This document shows, piece by piece, positions 27,196 to 34,709 of a stretch of 62,540 nt of DNA. Source of the stretch: Acidimicrobiia bacterium (GTDB taxonomy: Bacteria; Actinomycetota; Acidimicrobiia; Acidimicrobiales; VFJN01); assembly GCA_009694375.1 (NCBI GenBank), contig SHVB01000017.1, forward strand, positions 1 to 62,540. The letters run 5' to 3'. The first letter of the stretch is position 1. Every line of letters begins with the position of its first letter. The notes under the pieces are model-generated. The model did no database searches. It saw only the letters and a program-made list of their open reading frames with translations, and was not told the origin of the DNA. Made by a program: the position numbers and the translations under genes.

Positions 27196-28622
27196 GGGGA
27201 CACTCCGGGGCGTCCCTGCAGAAGGGAATGGAGGTCGGCGCCGCTTTCGGCCAGGGCCCGTGCGATACGGACGGGAACATTGCCTGACCAGTGGAGTTCC
27301 TGGCCCGTGCCGGGCCGATCAAACACCTGGGTCACGGTGAACTGGGCCGCTTCCGGTCCGCCGGCGAGGTCCTCTACAGCGATGATTTCGGTCACTCGGG
27401 GTCCGTCGGCGCCCCGTCCACAATGCACGACAACATCGATGCTCTCGCTGACCAGGGTGTTGAGAGCGGTGAGGGGGAGTTCGCTGGAGGAGTCCGACAA
27501 CTGGCAAATGAATCGGAGCCGGGTGAGGGCCTGGCGGGCCGAACCGGCATGGATGGTGGTGAAGCCCTTCACCCCCGACGACAACGTGAGCAGAAGCGGC
27601 AGCGCTTCGCGGTCTCGAACCTCGCCCACGATGGCCACATCGGGGGCCATGCGCAGAAACCCGGCCACCAGACGGCGCAGGTCAACGGCCGGTCGGTCGG
27701 GTCGACCGGCCCGGGTTTGCATGCTGGCCACGTTCGGCAGCGGGACGTCGGCTTCGAAGACTTCTTCGGCGATAACGACGCGTAGGGAGGGGTCTAGTTC
27801 GGCGGCGCAGCATGACATGAGGGTGGTTTTGCCTGATCCGGGGGCGCCGGCGATCACGATGGTGAGTTGTGCGTTTACGCAGGCGGTGAGGAAGTTGGCT
27901 GCTTGGGTGGTGAGCATGGAGCGTTCGACGAGTTGGTGGAGTTGGCGGTAGGCGACGCCGGTGAATTTGCGGATGTTGACCATGATGTGGCCGCCTCGGC
28001 TGATGTCGCCGTGCACGATGTGGAGGCGGGCGCCGTCGTCGAGTTGGGCGTCTTGGAGGCCTTCGGCGGGGTCGAGTTTGCGGTGGGAGGTGGAGGCGTC
28101 GTCGAGGATTTTGGTGAGTGTGCGGATGACGTGGTCGTCGTCGTGGAACGCCTCGTCGTGGTAGCCGGAGGGGCCTCGGTGGCGTTTCACGAAAATTGAA
28201 TCGGGGGCGTTGACCATGATTTCCCAGACGTCGTCGTCGTCGAGAAGGGGGCCGAGGGGGCCGTAGCCAGCGAGATTCCGGAAGGCGCGGTCGGCGATGG
28301 CGAGGGGGTTGTTGAGGTCGTAGGGGCGGAGGCCGCGTCGGTGGTCGAGGGACCAGCGGGTGATTTCGCTATCGATGAGGTCTTGGAGTTTGGTGTGGCC
28401 AGTGGGGGTGGTCATCTCGAGGGAGATGTCTTTGGCTTGTTCCTGGACGGCCCGCTCGATTGCTTCGAGGGGGCCGGGGTCAGATTCCACCGTTGGCCGC
28501 CGCCTTGGAGTGCTCCGCCAGCGCTCCTCGGGTCCGATGCAAGCATGCCTTCGGGGCCCACGCAAGGGTGATGGGGGTGGGGTGGGGGGTGGTGCCGCCG
28601 ATCCGTCAGTGTTTTTCGACAC
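27192..28622 (-). CDS. tadA: Tad pilus assembly ATPase TadA/CpaF
   Basis: Secretion ATPase of the CpaF/VirB11 family, 476 aa, which powers pilus assembly. The Walker A GAPGSGKTT is near residue 260, the Asp/Glu box is RMAPDVAIVGEVRDREA near 320, and a His-box FTTIHAGSA follows. The N-terminal domain has GPLGPLLDDDDVWEIMVN, typical of CpaF. Codon choice is uneven: from about 28480 to 27745 nearly all codons end in C or A (CTC, GTC, CAA, GAA), while the remaining 3' third favours CTG and GTG like neighbouring genes. The GTG at 28622 gives a Pro-rich 60-residue leader; later starts are possible. Divergent from the pseudokinase gene. Confidence 0.93.
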   Translation of the reverse strand: MSKNTDGSAAPPPTPPPSPLRGPRRHACIGPEERWRSTPRRRPTVESDPGPLEAIERAVQEQAKDISLEMTTPTGHTKLQDLIDSEITRWSLDHRRGLRPYDLNNPLAIADRAFRNLAGYGPLGPLLDDDDVWEIMVNAPDSIFVKRHRGPSGYHDEAFHDDDHVIRTLTKILDDASTSHRKLDPAEGLQDAQLDDGARLHIVHGDISRGGHIMVNIRKFTGVAYRQLHQLVERSMLTTQAANFLTACVNAQLTIVIAGAPGSGKTTLMSCCAAELDPSLRVVIAEEVFEADVPLPNVASMQTRAGRPDRPAVDLRRLVAGFLRMAPDVAIVGEVRDREALPLLLTLSSGVKGFTTIHAGSARQALTRLRFICQLSDSSSELPLTALNTLVSESIDVVVHCGRGADGPRVTEIIAVEDLAGGPEAAQFTVTQVFDRPGTGQELHWSGNVPVRIARALAESGADLHSLLQGRPGVSP

Positions 28623-28629
28623 GTTTCAG

Positions 28630-28643
28630 TATAACTGGTTATA
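28630..28643. promoter_or_regulatory. Palindrome in the divergent tadA / pseudokinase promoter region
   Basis: TATAAC-TG-GTTATA is a perfect 6-bp inverted repeat in the only AT-rich patch between tadA (start 28622) and the plus-strand gene (start 28653). It lies within 10 bp of both starts. It may be an operator shared by both genes or overlapping -10 elements, since TATAAC and its complement both resemble -10 hexamers on either strand. Confidence 0.45.
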
Positions 28644-28652
28644 TTACAAGTG

Positions 28653-29846
28653 ATGCAGATTTCCGTGGAAGTGGTGAGTGGGGCCGGCCCCCCGGTGGTG
28701 GTGAAACGAGCCGAGGGCGCCGAGGTGGACCGTCTACGAGCCGAGGGCGTCCGACTCCAACAGGCCAGCCATCCCGGAGTGGTGCAACTGCTCTCATCGC
28801 GGCCGACGCCCACGGGGTGGGAGCAGCAGACGGTTCATGCTGGACGTCCCCTCGAGTTGGTGGGGGCCCTTTCGGTGGGGCAGGTGGCCGCATTGGCCGT
28901 GGGGTTGGCTACCACCATCGCCGACCTCCACGCCGCCGGAATCACCCACGGCCGGATCGATGCATCCCATGTGCTGGTGGGGACACAATGCCGACCGGTG
29001 CTCTGTGGCTTCGCCGCTGATGCAACCGCGGATCCGGGCCCGGCCGCCGACGACGTCGCCGCCATCGGCCGCATCATGACATCGCTGCTGGGCACGGAAA
29101 CCGAGGCAGAGCCCTTTCCTCTCCGACGATGGGGACGCGACCACCGCTGGACCGGCTGGGAACGCCGCGCCCTGCTCACCCTGGCCGATCAGGCAGGCAC
29201 TGAACCAGCCACCCGCCGCCCGAGTGCCCGTCGCCTCGCCGCCGCCATCAGCGAAGCCATCCCATCGGCATCACTCGGGGCCGACCGGCCCCGTTCCGAG
29301 CGCGTCGGCCAGCACCGCCGGCCGCCGTCGAAGGGGCGACCTGCCACCGGAGTGGTATCGGTCGCACTCGCAGCGGTGGGGGCCGTGGCCCTCGCCGTCG
29401 CCATCAGCCGTACCGGAGTGGAGGCCGACCCCCCGCCGGTGATCACCGCCACGACCCCGCTGCCCCCATCCGTCACCGCCTCCAACCCCTGCGAGGCCGT
29501 CGGTGGCGTGGACCTCAAGGGCGATGGATGCCAACAAGCGGCGGCGGTCAACGGCCAGATCATCACGGTGGGCGACGAGCGGTTCGAGGTGGGCCAGCCC
29601 GGTGACGAGATCGTGGTCCGAGACTGGGACTGCGATGGTCAACCCACCCCCGCCCTCTTGCGACCACGTACCGGAGAGGTCTTCGTCTTTACTAGGTGGA
29701 ATCTGGCTGCCGATGTGGTGATCGGGCCCAACGCCACGGTGGTGGGTGCGCAGCGGTTGGTGGCGGATGCTCCGGCGGGGGCGTGTAGCGGACTGTCGGT
29801 GCGCACCGCCGATTCAGTGGTGGAGATCGTGCGGGCCCACTCATGA
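28653..29846 (+). CDS. Membrane pseudokinase within the Tad locus
   Basis: The 397-aa protein has a truncated eukaryotic-type kinase fold. PVVVKRA places the ATP-site Lys at residue 18, and HPGVVQLL fits the alpha-C to beta-4 region. LHAAGITHGRIDASHVLV aligns with the catalytic loop, where HRD is HGR (99-101) and the Lys and Asn are replaced by Asp and His. The DFG motif is CGF (118-120). No phosphotransfer is expected. After a basic linker come one transmembrane helix (233-252) and a 140-residue outer domain with four Cys. A GTG three bases earlier is an alternative start. It probably senses an external signal and acts by binding, perhaps on pilus function; that role is inferred from location only. 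Confidence 0.78.
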   Translation: MQISVEVVSGAGPPVVVKRAEGAEVDRLRAEGVRLQQASHPGVVQLLSSRPTPTGWEQQTVHAGRPLELVGALSVGQVAALAVGLATTIADLHAAGITHGRIDASHVLVGTQCRPVLCGFAADATADPGPAADDVAAIGRIMTSLLGTETEAEPFPLRRWGRDHRWTGWERRALLTLADQAGTEPATRRPSARRLAAAISEAIPSASLGADRPRSERVGQHRRPPSKGRPATGVVSVALAAVGAVALAVAISRTGVEADPPPVITATTPLPPSVTASNPCEAVGGVDLKGDGCQQAAAVNGQIITVGDERFEVGQPGDEIVVRDWDCDGQPTPALLRPRTGEVFVFTRWNLAADVVIGPNATVVGAQRLVADAPAGACSGLSVRTADSVVEIVRAHS

Positions 29847-30547
29847 TGCGCCCGGCCTGCCGGGGCGTCCCCGTGGCGACAGGCTCACTCGTGGCGCTGG
29901 GGTGGCTCGATCCGGCCGGCCCCTTGCCCGCTTCGGGGTCTTGGCCCGACGTAGACCGCTGGTACGAGACCGTGGGCACCACCGTGGCGACGGTGACGGC
30001 GTTGCGTTGGGTGGCCATGGCGGTCGCGGGATGGCTGTTGGCGGCCTGCGTCCTTCAACTCATCGCCTCGCTCCCGGGGGCCACGGGCCTGCGCCCCCTG
30101 GCCGATCGCATCACCCCGGCCGTCCTCCGCGGCATCGCTAGTGTGTCGCTCTCGGCGGCCGTACTGGCCACCACCCCCATGCTGGCCGGGGCCGGCGATG
30201 CCCCCGGAACCGCCACGATGCACCCGTCGTCACTGGCGGCAACAACGACGACCACCACGCTGACCCCGGACCCCCCTCCGTTGGCACCCTCCGCCTCCGC
30301 CGTTCCCGCCCGCACTGAACCCACGATCCCATCGCCGGTTGCCCACACCGTGGTGCGCGGTGAGAGCTTCTGGTCGATAGCCGCCCAGCGACTGACCGAG
30401 GTGAACGGCCCGCCTCCCAGCGATCAGACAGTGCTCGCCTACTGGGATCGCCTGGTGGCGCTGAACCGCACTCGCCTCGTGGACCCCTCGAACGCTGATC
30501 TCATCTACGCCGGTCAGGTGCTCATCCTGCCGCCCACCCCGCCCTGA
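29843..30547 (+). CDS. Membrane-anchored LysM protein
   Basis: A 234-aa protein with hydrophobic segments near residues 10-22, 53-76 and 98-116, then a Thr/Pro linker and a C-terminal LysM domain. The LysM starts HTVVRGESFWSIAAQRL and ends NADLIYAGQVLILP, a complete fold with a longer middle loop than usual. LysM binds peptidoglycan, so the protein probably links membrane and cell wall. The ATG overlaps the pseudokinase stop (ATGA), so the two are made together. Its place between tadA and tadZ suggests a role in wall passage or anchoring of the Tad pilus. The role is inferred. Confidence 0.82.
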   Translation: MMRPACRGVPVATGSLVALGWLDPAGPLPASGSWPDVDRWYETVGTTVATVTALRWVAMAVAGWLLAACVLQLIASLPGATGLRPLADRITPAVLRGIASVSLSAAVLATTPMLAGAGDAPGTATMHPSSLAATTTTTTLTPDPPPLAPSASAVPARTEPTIPSPVAHTVVRGESFWSIAAQRLTEVNGPPPSDQTVLAYWDRLVALNRTRLVDPSNADLIYAGQVLILPPTPP

Positions 30548-30574
30548 GCACGCCGAATCGGCCATGATCGGGCT

Positions 30575-30772
30575 GTGACCCCTGCCGAGGCCGTGGCGAA
30601 TGCCCACCAATGGTTCGAGCACCACAGCGGGTGGGCACCCCCCGACGAGGGCACCCTGCAGGAATGGCTAGCCGACGGGATGTGCCGAGCCCCCGACGAA
30701 TGTCAGGTCGTCCCCCACGGATGGTGTGCCCATGGCCTGGCCTCATGGCGCCTCATTCTCGACGCCCTCTGA
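30575..30772 (+). CDS. Small Cys/Trp/His-rich protein of the Tad locus
   Basis: A 65-aa protein, not assigned to a known family. It contains four Trp, three Cys and five His, with spacing CRAPDECQVVPHGWC that could hold a metal. The GC-rich third codon positions and 27-bp spacing after the LysM gene support it being real and in the same operon. The start is GTG. No signal peptide or membrane helix is present, so it is probably cytoplasmic. It ends 15 bp before the tadZ stop, facing it. Confidence 0.55.
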   Translation: MTPAEAVANAHQWFEHHSGWAPPDEGTLQEWLADGMCRAPDECQVVPHGWCAHGLASWRLILDAL

Positions 30773-30787
30773 CATGGGGCCCAGGCA

Positions 30788-32113
30788 TCACTGATAGGGC
30801 TCGTTGTCGTCGGGTTCATCGGGGGTCCAGGAGCCGAGCGAACCCGGGCGGACCGGGACCATCTCCGGCACCTCGAGGGGGATCCGAGCACCGTGGTCGT
30901 GGGCATCGAGCAACCGGCCCACCGTGGTGGCGAGGGGATGCACCCATCCATCAGGGAGACGGGCGCCGTCGCGCAGGAGATCATCGAGGTAGCGGCGCTC
31001 GGGGAGAAATACCGGGCTGGGGACGCCGTGGTCGGCCTGAGGGCCCAACAGTTCGCCGAAGGTGGCGGTGAGGGCAGCCCGGGCCCGTCCCCCGCGCGGG
31101 GATCGGTTCACCAGGGGGAGCAGCCGGCTTCCCTCGATGCCGTAGGCGAGGAGATCCCGGACGGTCCGCAGTAGACCATGCATCCCCTTCATGCCCGGCT
31201 GGCCCACCACGATGATCAACCCGGCGGCCGCGCTGGAGGTCCGCGCCATGGTGTTGCGTTCCTCCACATCCAGCGAGCCCGACGCTCTTTCGCCCTCCAC
31301 GTCGGCATCCACATCAGCCACCACAACACGGAAACTACGACGAAGGCCGTCAAGACCCGCCGAGAACGCCCGGGGGCGCACCGCTGTCCAATCCCGGTGC
31401 TGACGCAGGCCGAGGAGCAGGTGATAGCCGCGTTCGTTCACCCTCCAGGTGAGGGCTCGGACGGCGTCGATCGATGGGGTTCCGCTGCGGTGGGCTTCGG
31501 CCAGTTCCACCACCCCGGGCACCACGTCGTGGGTCCCATGCAGCATGGCCAACTCGGCGGTGAGGGCCAGATCAGCCAGGCACACGTTGTCGAGGTAGCG
31601 GGGGTCGGCCGCCAATCCCTGCGCCACGGCCATCGCCACGGTGGAACGCCCCACCCCGCCCGCCCCGGTGACCGCCACCAGCGCCCCGCGATAGCCCGGT
31701 ACTTCCCCCGCCCCCGGGGTGGGAAGGTCGGTGGCCTGGCCGAGCGGGACAGGAGTGGCTACCTGGGTGAGGATCTGCTGGAGGTCGGAGCGACTGAACC
31801 CTGCGGGCAGCACCGCCGCTACCCCCAACTCGGCCCACTGTCGCGCCGCTCGACCGTTGTCGATCACAATGACCGCGCAACCGGCGTCGCGAGCGATCTG
31901 TACCAAATCACGGTCGAGACCGGCGAGGGAGTCGTCGATGAGCAACGCAGAGAAGCCACGACCCGATCGAAGGCGAACCCGGGCCTCCTCGATCGACATG
32001 GTCTTCACGAACTCCACCGGGAGCATCGCCGAGTTGGCCCACCGAGCAACCTCTCGGAACCAGGGGCTACGGACCTGAGCGGTCCCGAGGACCACGAATC
32101 GCTCGGCGTTCAT
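30788..32113 (-). CDS. tadZ: TadZ/CpaE-like ParA-family protein
   Basis: The 441-aa product has an N-terminal receiver-like domain (about 1-120, ending VLPAGFSRSDLQQIL) and a MinD/ParA-type ATPase domain. The P-loop is GAGGVGRST (150-158): the usual second Lys is Arg156 and the deviant signature Lys is also missing. An ADLALTAELAMLHG segment and a VVADVD strand follow. TadZ/CpaE proteins place the Tad machine at a cell pole. Atypical P-loops are known in some TadZ proteins, so it may bind nucleotide without turnover. It overlaps cpaB by one base (TGATG). Confidence 0.85.
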   Translation of the reverse strand: MNAERFVVLGTAQVRSPWFREVARWANSAMLPVEFVKTMSIEEARVRLRSGRGFSALLIDDSLAGLDRDLVQIARDAGCAVIVIDNGRAARQWAELGVAAVLPAGFSRSDLQQILTQVATPVPLGQATDLPTPGAGEVPGYRGALVAVTGAGGVGRSTVAMAVAQGLAADPRYLDNVCLADLALTAELAMLHGTHDVVPGVVELAEAHRSGTPSIDAVRALTWRVNERGYHLLLGLRQHRDWTAVRPRAFSAGLDGLRRSFRVVVADVDADVEGERASGSLDVEERNTMARTSSAAAGLIIVVGQPGMKGMHGLLRTVRDLLAYGIEGSRLLPLVNRSPRGGRARAALTATFGELLGPQADHGVPSPVFLPERRYLDDLLRDGARLPDGWVHPLATTVGRLLDAHDHGARIPLEVPEMVPVRPGSLGSWTPDEPDDNEPYQ

Positions 32114-32766
32114 CAGGGGCCGGCGGGTTCGCTCGCACTAGGGCCGTCGGCCCCAAAGGTGGATCGCACCACCGTCACATCGCCGGTGCGCAGCGCATCC
32201 ACCAGGGCCGTCACGGCATCACCGGAGGGCACCGCTACCACCAGTTCCACCTCCCGGTCACTCGTGATCGACCCATCCGCGGACGAGCCGATTTGGACCA
32301 CCTCGGCGGAACGCACCACCAACTCGGTGGCGTCGTTGTAGGTGACGAACAGATCCACTCGTTCGCCCTGTTTCAGGCGTCCCACCGCCATCTGGGCCCG
32401 CGGCAAGGTAACGGCCACCTCATGGCGGGCCCCGCCGCTCACATCGTTGGTGACCAGGCCCGCTTGCACGATTTCGCCCTCGCCGACGGGTCCGAGGGCT
32501 ATCCGTCCGATCACATCCTCGGCCGTACCGAAGGTGCTGGTGGCTACCTCGGCGGGGAGATCGGCCTCCACGAGGTGAACATCCTCCGCCGTGATTGTCT
32601 CACCCACCAGGAGTTGGGTGCTCGCCACCACGACGGGCTCGGTGGGGCGTGCGGAGGCGTGTGAATAGGCCACGAACACCCCCAGGGCCGCTACCGCCAT
32701 CAGGAGGCCCCCCACCACCGCCCGACCGCCCGGGAGGCGGCGTCGCCGGTCAATCTGCTGCTCCAT
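32113..32766 (-). CDS. cpaB: CpaB/RcpC-like pilus assembly protein (SAF domain)
   Basis: A 217-aa protein with a basic N-terminus, one membrane helix (about 18-35) and a SAF domain (VVVASTQLLVGETITAEDV) followed by the CpaB C-terminal region with LKQGERVDLFVTY. CpaB works outside the membrane in Tad pilus assembly; in Gram-negative bacteria it assists the secretin, which is absent here as expected for a single-membrane cell. It is the first gene of a two-gene cpaB-tadZ unit. The HTH gene is divergent, 86 bp away. Confidence 0.88.
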   Translation of the reverse strand: MEQQIDRRRRLPGGRAVVGGLLMAVAALGVFVAYSHASARPTEPVVVASTQLLVGETITAEDVHLVEADLPAEVATSTFGTAEDVIGRIALGPVGEGEIVQAGLVTNDVSGGARHEVAVTLPRAQMAVGRLKQGERVDLFVTYNDATELVVRSAEVVQIGSSADGSITSDREVELVVAVPSGDAVTALVDALRTGDVTVVRSTFGADGPSASEPAGP

Positions 32767-32852
32767 GATTCCGCCCTTCCCATCGACGCTGCGCCCAGGC
32801 CGACTTGAAGAACCATCAGACTACATGAAGCAGACGGGGCTAACCTGGGAAG

Positions 32853-33086
32853 ATGGTATCCCCCAGCGAGATCCACTGGCTATCCACCCAGGAAGCGGCA
32901 CGGCGTCTGGGGATCACCACCCGAACCCTCTACCGCTTCGTCGATCAGGGCGACCTGCCCGCCTATCGCATGGGACGGGTGATCCGCCTCAAAGCCACCG
33001 ATGTCGACGCTTTCATCGACGGATCCCGCATTGAGCCCGGGACCCTCGATCACCTCTATCCCGATACCCGTCCCGCATCGTCCTAA
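32853..33086 (+). CDS. Excisionase-family / BldC-like helix-turn-helix protein
   Basis: A 77-aa protein with a MerR-like HTH_17 domain: LSTQEAARRLGITTRTLYRFVDQ is the helix-turn-helix, and LPAYRMGRVIRLKATDVDAFI is the wing. Such proteins bind DNA as small dimers. There is no integrase or other mobile gene nearby, so a chromosomal regulator like BldC is more likely than an excisionase. It is divergent from cpaB and could control the Tad genes; that is inference from position. It faces the following gene tail to tail with 13 bp between. Confidence 0.85.
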   Translation: MVSPSEIHWLSTQEAARRLGITTRTLYRFVDQGDLPAYRMGRVIRLKATDVDAFIDGSRIEPGTLDHLYPDTRPASS

Positions 33087-33099
33087 GCCGCCGCCGGGT

Positions 33100-33732
33100 T
33101 CAGCCCAGGCCCACCTCGCTGATGGAATCGAGCGGCACATAGACCAGGCCCGGAGGATCTCCCTCGGTGCGCACGGTCGCCACATCGATACCGACGCCTC
33201 GCAGTTCCCCGGCGGTGATGCCCTCGGCCCCGGAGGTCACGATGACCACGCGAGCCCGATCGGCGGCCAACTGGCTCAGCACATCAGCCAGGCGTAGGTC
33301 GGTGGTCAACGGGCGCGCCCCGATCGCCACCTCGCGGGGGTTGGCCCGCAACCCCGATACGGCGCGCCGCGCCATGAGCAACTCGCGCCCCGCCATCGTG
33401 CGGAGGGCAAAAAAGTCGACCCCAATCACCCCGATGACACCATGATGACGTCGCCCGGTTTCCACCTGCACCGTGACCGATTCGCCCCGCTCGGCCAGAT
33501 CAGCCAGCACGCCCCCGAACGTGGCGTCCTGCTCCGCCGCCGAACGCAACCAACGTTCCCGGGATCGCTGCTCGGCGGCCCCATCGATGCGGGCATCGGC
33601 CACCCAGGCCTCCAGCCGCTGGGCAAAGGGCACCCCGTTGTCCCCCCCGTTACCCCCGGGAGGAAGATCGTCGCCGTCTTGATCCACGGCATGATCGTAA
33701 GCACCCCCGAAGGCGGATGGCGCCGAGAGCAC
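33100..33732 (-). CDS. Conserved uncharacterised protein with two Sm-like repeats
   Basis: About 210 aa. After an acidic N-terminus and a basic helix (RSRERWLRSAAEQ) there are two related beta-rich segments. The first runs FGGVLADLAERGESVTVQVETGRRHHGVIGVIGVDFFALRT. The second contains RARVVIVTSGAEGITAGELRGVGIDVATVRT and ends VYVPLDSISEVGL. Each has the strand pattern seen in Sm-like folds, but this is a visual inference. Similar proteins appear widely in actinobacteria without known function. The start is uncertain: GTG at 33732 or GTG at 33687. The longer frame running antisense through phoH was rejected. Divergent from phoH. Confidence 0.65.
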   Translation of the reverse strand: MLSAPSAFGGAYDHAVDQDGDDLPPGGNGGDNGVPFAQRLEAWVADARIDGAAEQRSRERWLRSAAEQDATFGGVLADLAERGESVTVQVETGRRHHGVIGVIGVDFFALRTMAGRELLMARRAVSGLRANPREVAIGARPLTTDLRLADVLSQLAADRARVVIVTSGAEGITAGELRGVGIDVATVRTEGDPPGLVYVPLDSISEVGLG

Positions 33733-33748
33733 TAGCCTGGGAGATGTC

Positions 33749-34708
33749 GTGTCCAGCACCCAGATCAAGATCTCCGTTCCCAGCAACCATCTCATGCCCC
33801 TTCTGCTTGGAGAGCGCGACGAAGTGTTGCGATCGGTGGAGGCTGCCTTCCCGGCCGTCATCATCCATGTGCGGGGAAACGAGATCGCCCTCGAAGGAGA
33901 CGACACCGTGGAGCAGGTGGGTCGGCTACTCGAAGACCTCATCGTGCTGGTGGAACAGGGCCAGCGCCTCGACCCCGGCCTGGTGCGCCGTAGCGTGGAC
34001 ATGGTGCGGCAAAACCAACGCCCCGCCGAGGTGCTCAGCACCGAGGTGCTCCGGCCGCCCCGGGGGCGACCGGTGCGGCCGAAGTCGAGCGGGCAGAAGC
34101 GATACGTAGACGCCATCGCGCAAAACGTGATCACCTTCGGTCTGGGCCCGGCTGGTACGGGAAAGAGTTGGCTGGCCGTGGCCATGGCGGTGCAAGCACT
34201 GCAGGCAAAGGAAGTGGAACGCATCATTCTCACCCGGCCGGCCGTGGAAGCGGGAGAGCGGCTGGGCTTTCTCCCCGGCGACTTGATGGCCAAGGTCGAT
34301 CCATACCTGCGGCCCCTCTGGGATGCCCTGCACGACATGGTGGGCTTGGAGACAGCCGGCAAACTCCTCGAGCGCGGTGCGGTGGAAGTGGCCCCGCTCG
34401 CCTTCATGCGCGGCCGCACCCTCAACGGATCTTTCATCATCCTGGATGAAGCGCAGAACACCACCCCGGAACAGATGAAGATGTTTCTCACCCGCATCGG
34501 CTTCGGATCGAAAGCCGTGATCACTGGCGACACCACCCAGGTTGATGTGGACAGCGGACGCAGCGGGCTGGGGGGCCTGGAGAAGATACTCACCGGCATC
34601 GACGGTCTTGGTTGGGTGCACCTCACCAGCGCCGATGTGGTGCGCCATCGCATCGTGCAGGACATCGTGAACGCCTACGAGCGCGCCACTCCGCCGACGA
34701 GGCCCTGA
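33749..34708 (+). CDS. phoH: PhoH-like protein (PhoH/YbeZ ATPase)
   Basis: P-loop ATPase of 319 aa. A KH-like N-terminal region (residues 20-60) precedes the ATPase domain with Walker A GPAGTGKS near residue 132. TRPAVEAGERLGFLPGDL follows, then the Walker B ILDEAQNTT and ITGDTTQVD. YbeZ works with the RNase-like YbeY in rRNA processing and ribosome quality control, and the ybeY gene follows directly with one base between stop and start. GTG start with GGGAG seven bases upstream. This phoH-ybeY-corC-era order is widely conserved. Confidence 0.95.
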   Translation: MSSTQIKISVPSNHLMPLLLGERDEVLRSVEAAFPAVIIHVRGNEIALEGDDTVEQVGRLLEDLIVLVEQGQRLDPGLVRRSVDMVRQNQRPAEVLSTEVLRPPRGRPVRPKSSGQKRYVDAIAQNVITFGLGPAGTGKSWLAVAMAVQALQAKEVERIILTRPAVEAGERLGFLPGDLMAKVDPYLRPLWDALHDMVGLETAGKLLERGAVEVAPLAFMRGRTLNGSFIILDEAQNTTPEQMKMFLTRIGFGSKAVITGDTTQVDVDSGRSGLGGLEKILTGIDGLGWVHLTSADVVRHRIVQDIVNAYERATPPTRP

Positions 34709-34709
34709 C

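Noticed and set aside
32853-33086. Excisionase gene as a sign of an integrated element
   Set aside because: No integrase, attachment repeat or phage gene is nearby; small HTH_17 proteins are common chromosomal regulators in actinobacteria.
33733-34665. Minus-strand reading frame extending the 33100-33732 gene to about 520 aa
   Set aside because: The extra 310 residues lie antisense to phoH, are Ser/Arg/Thr-rich and have no family features, while phoH is an unmistakable gene.
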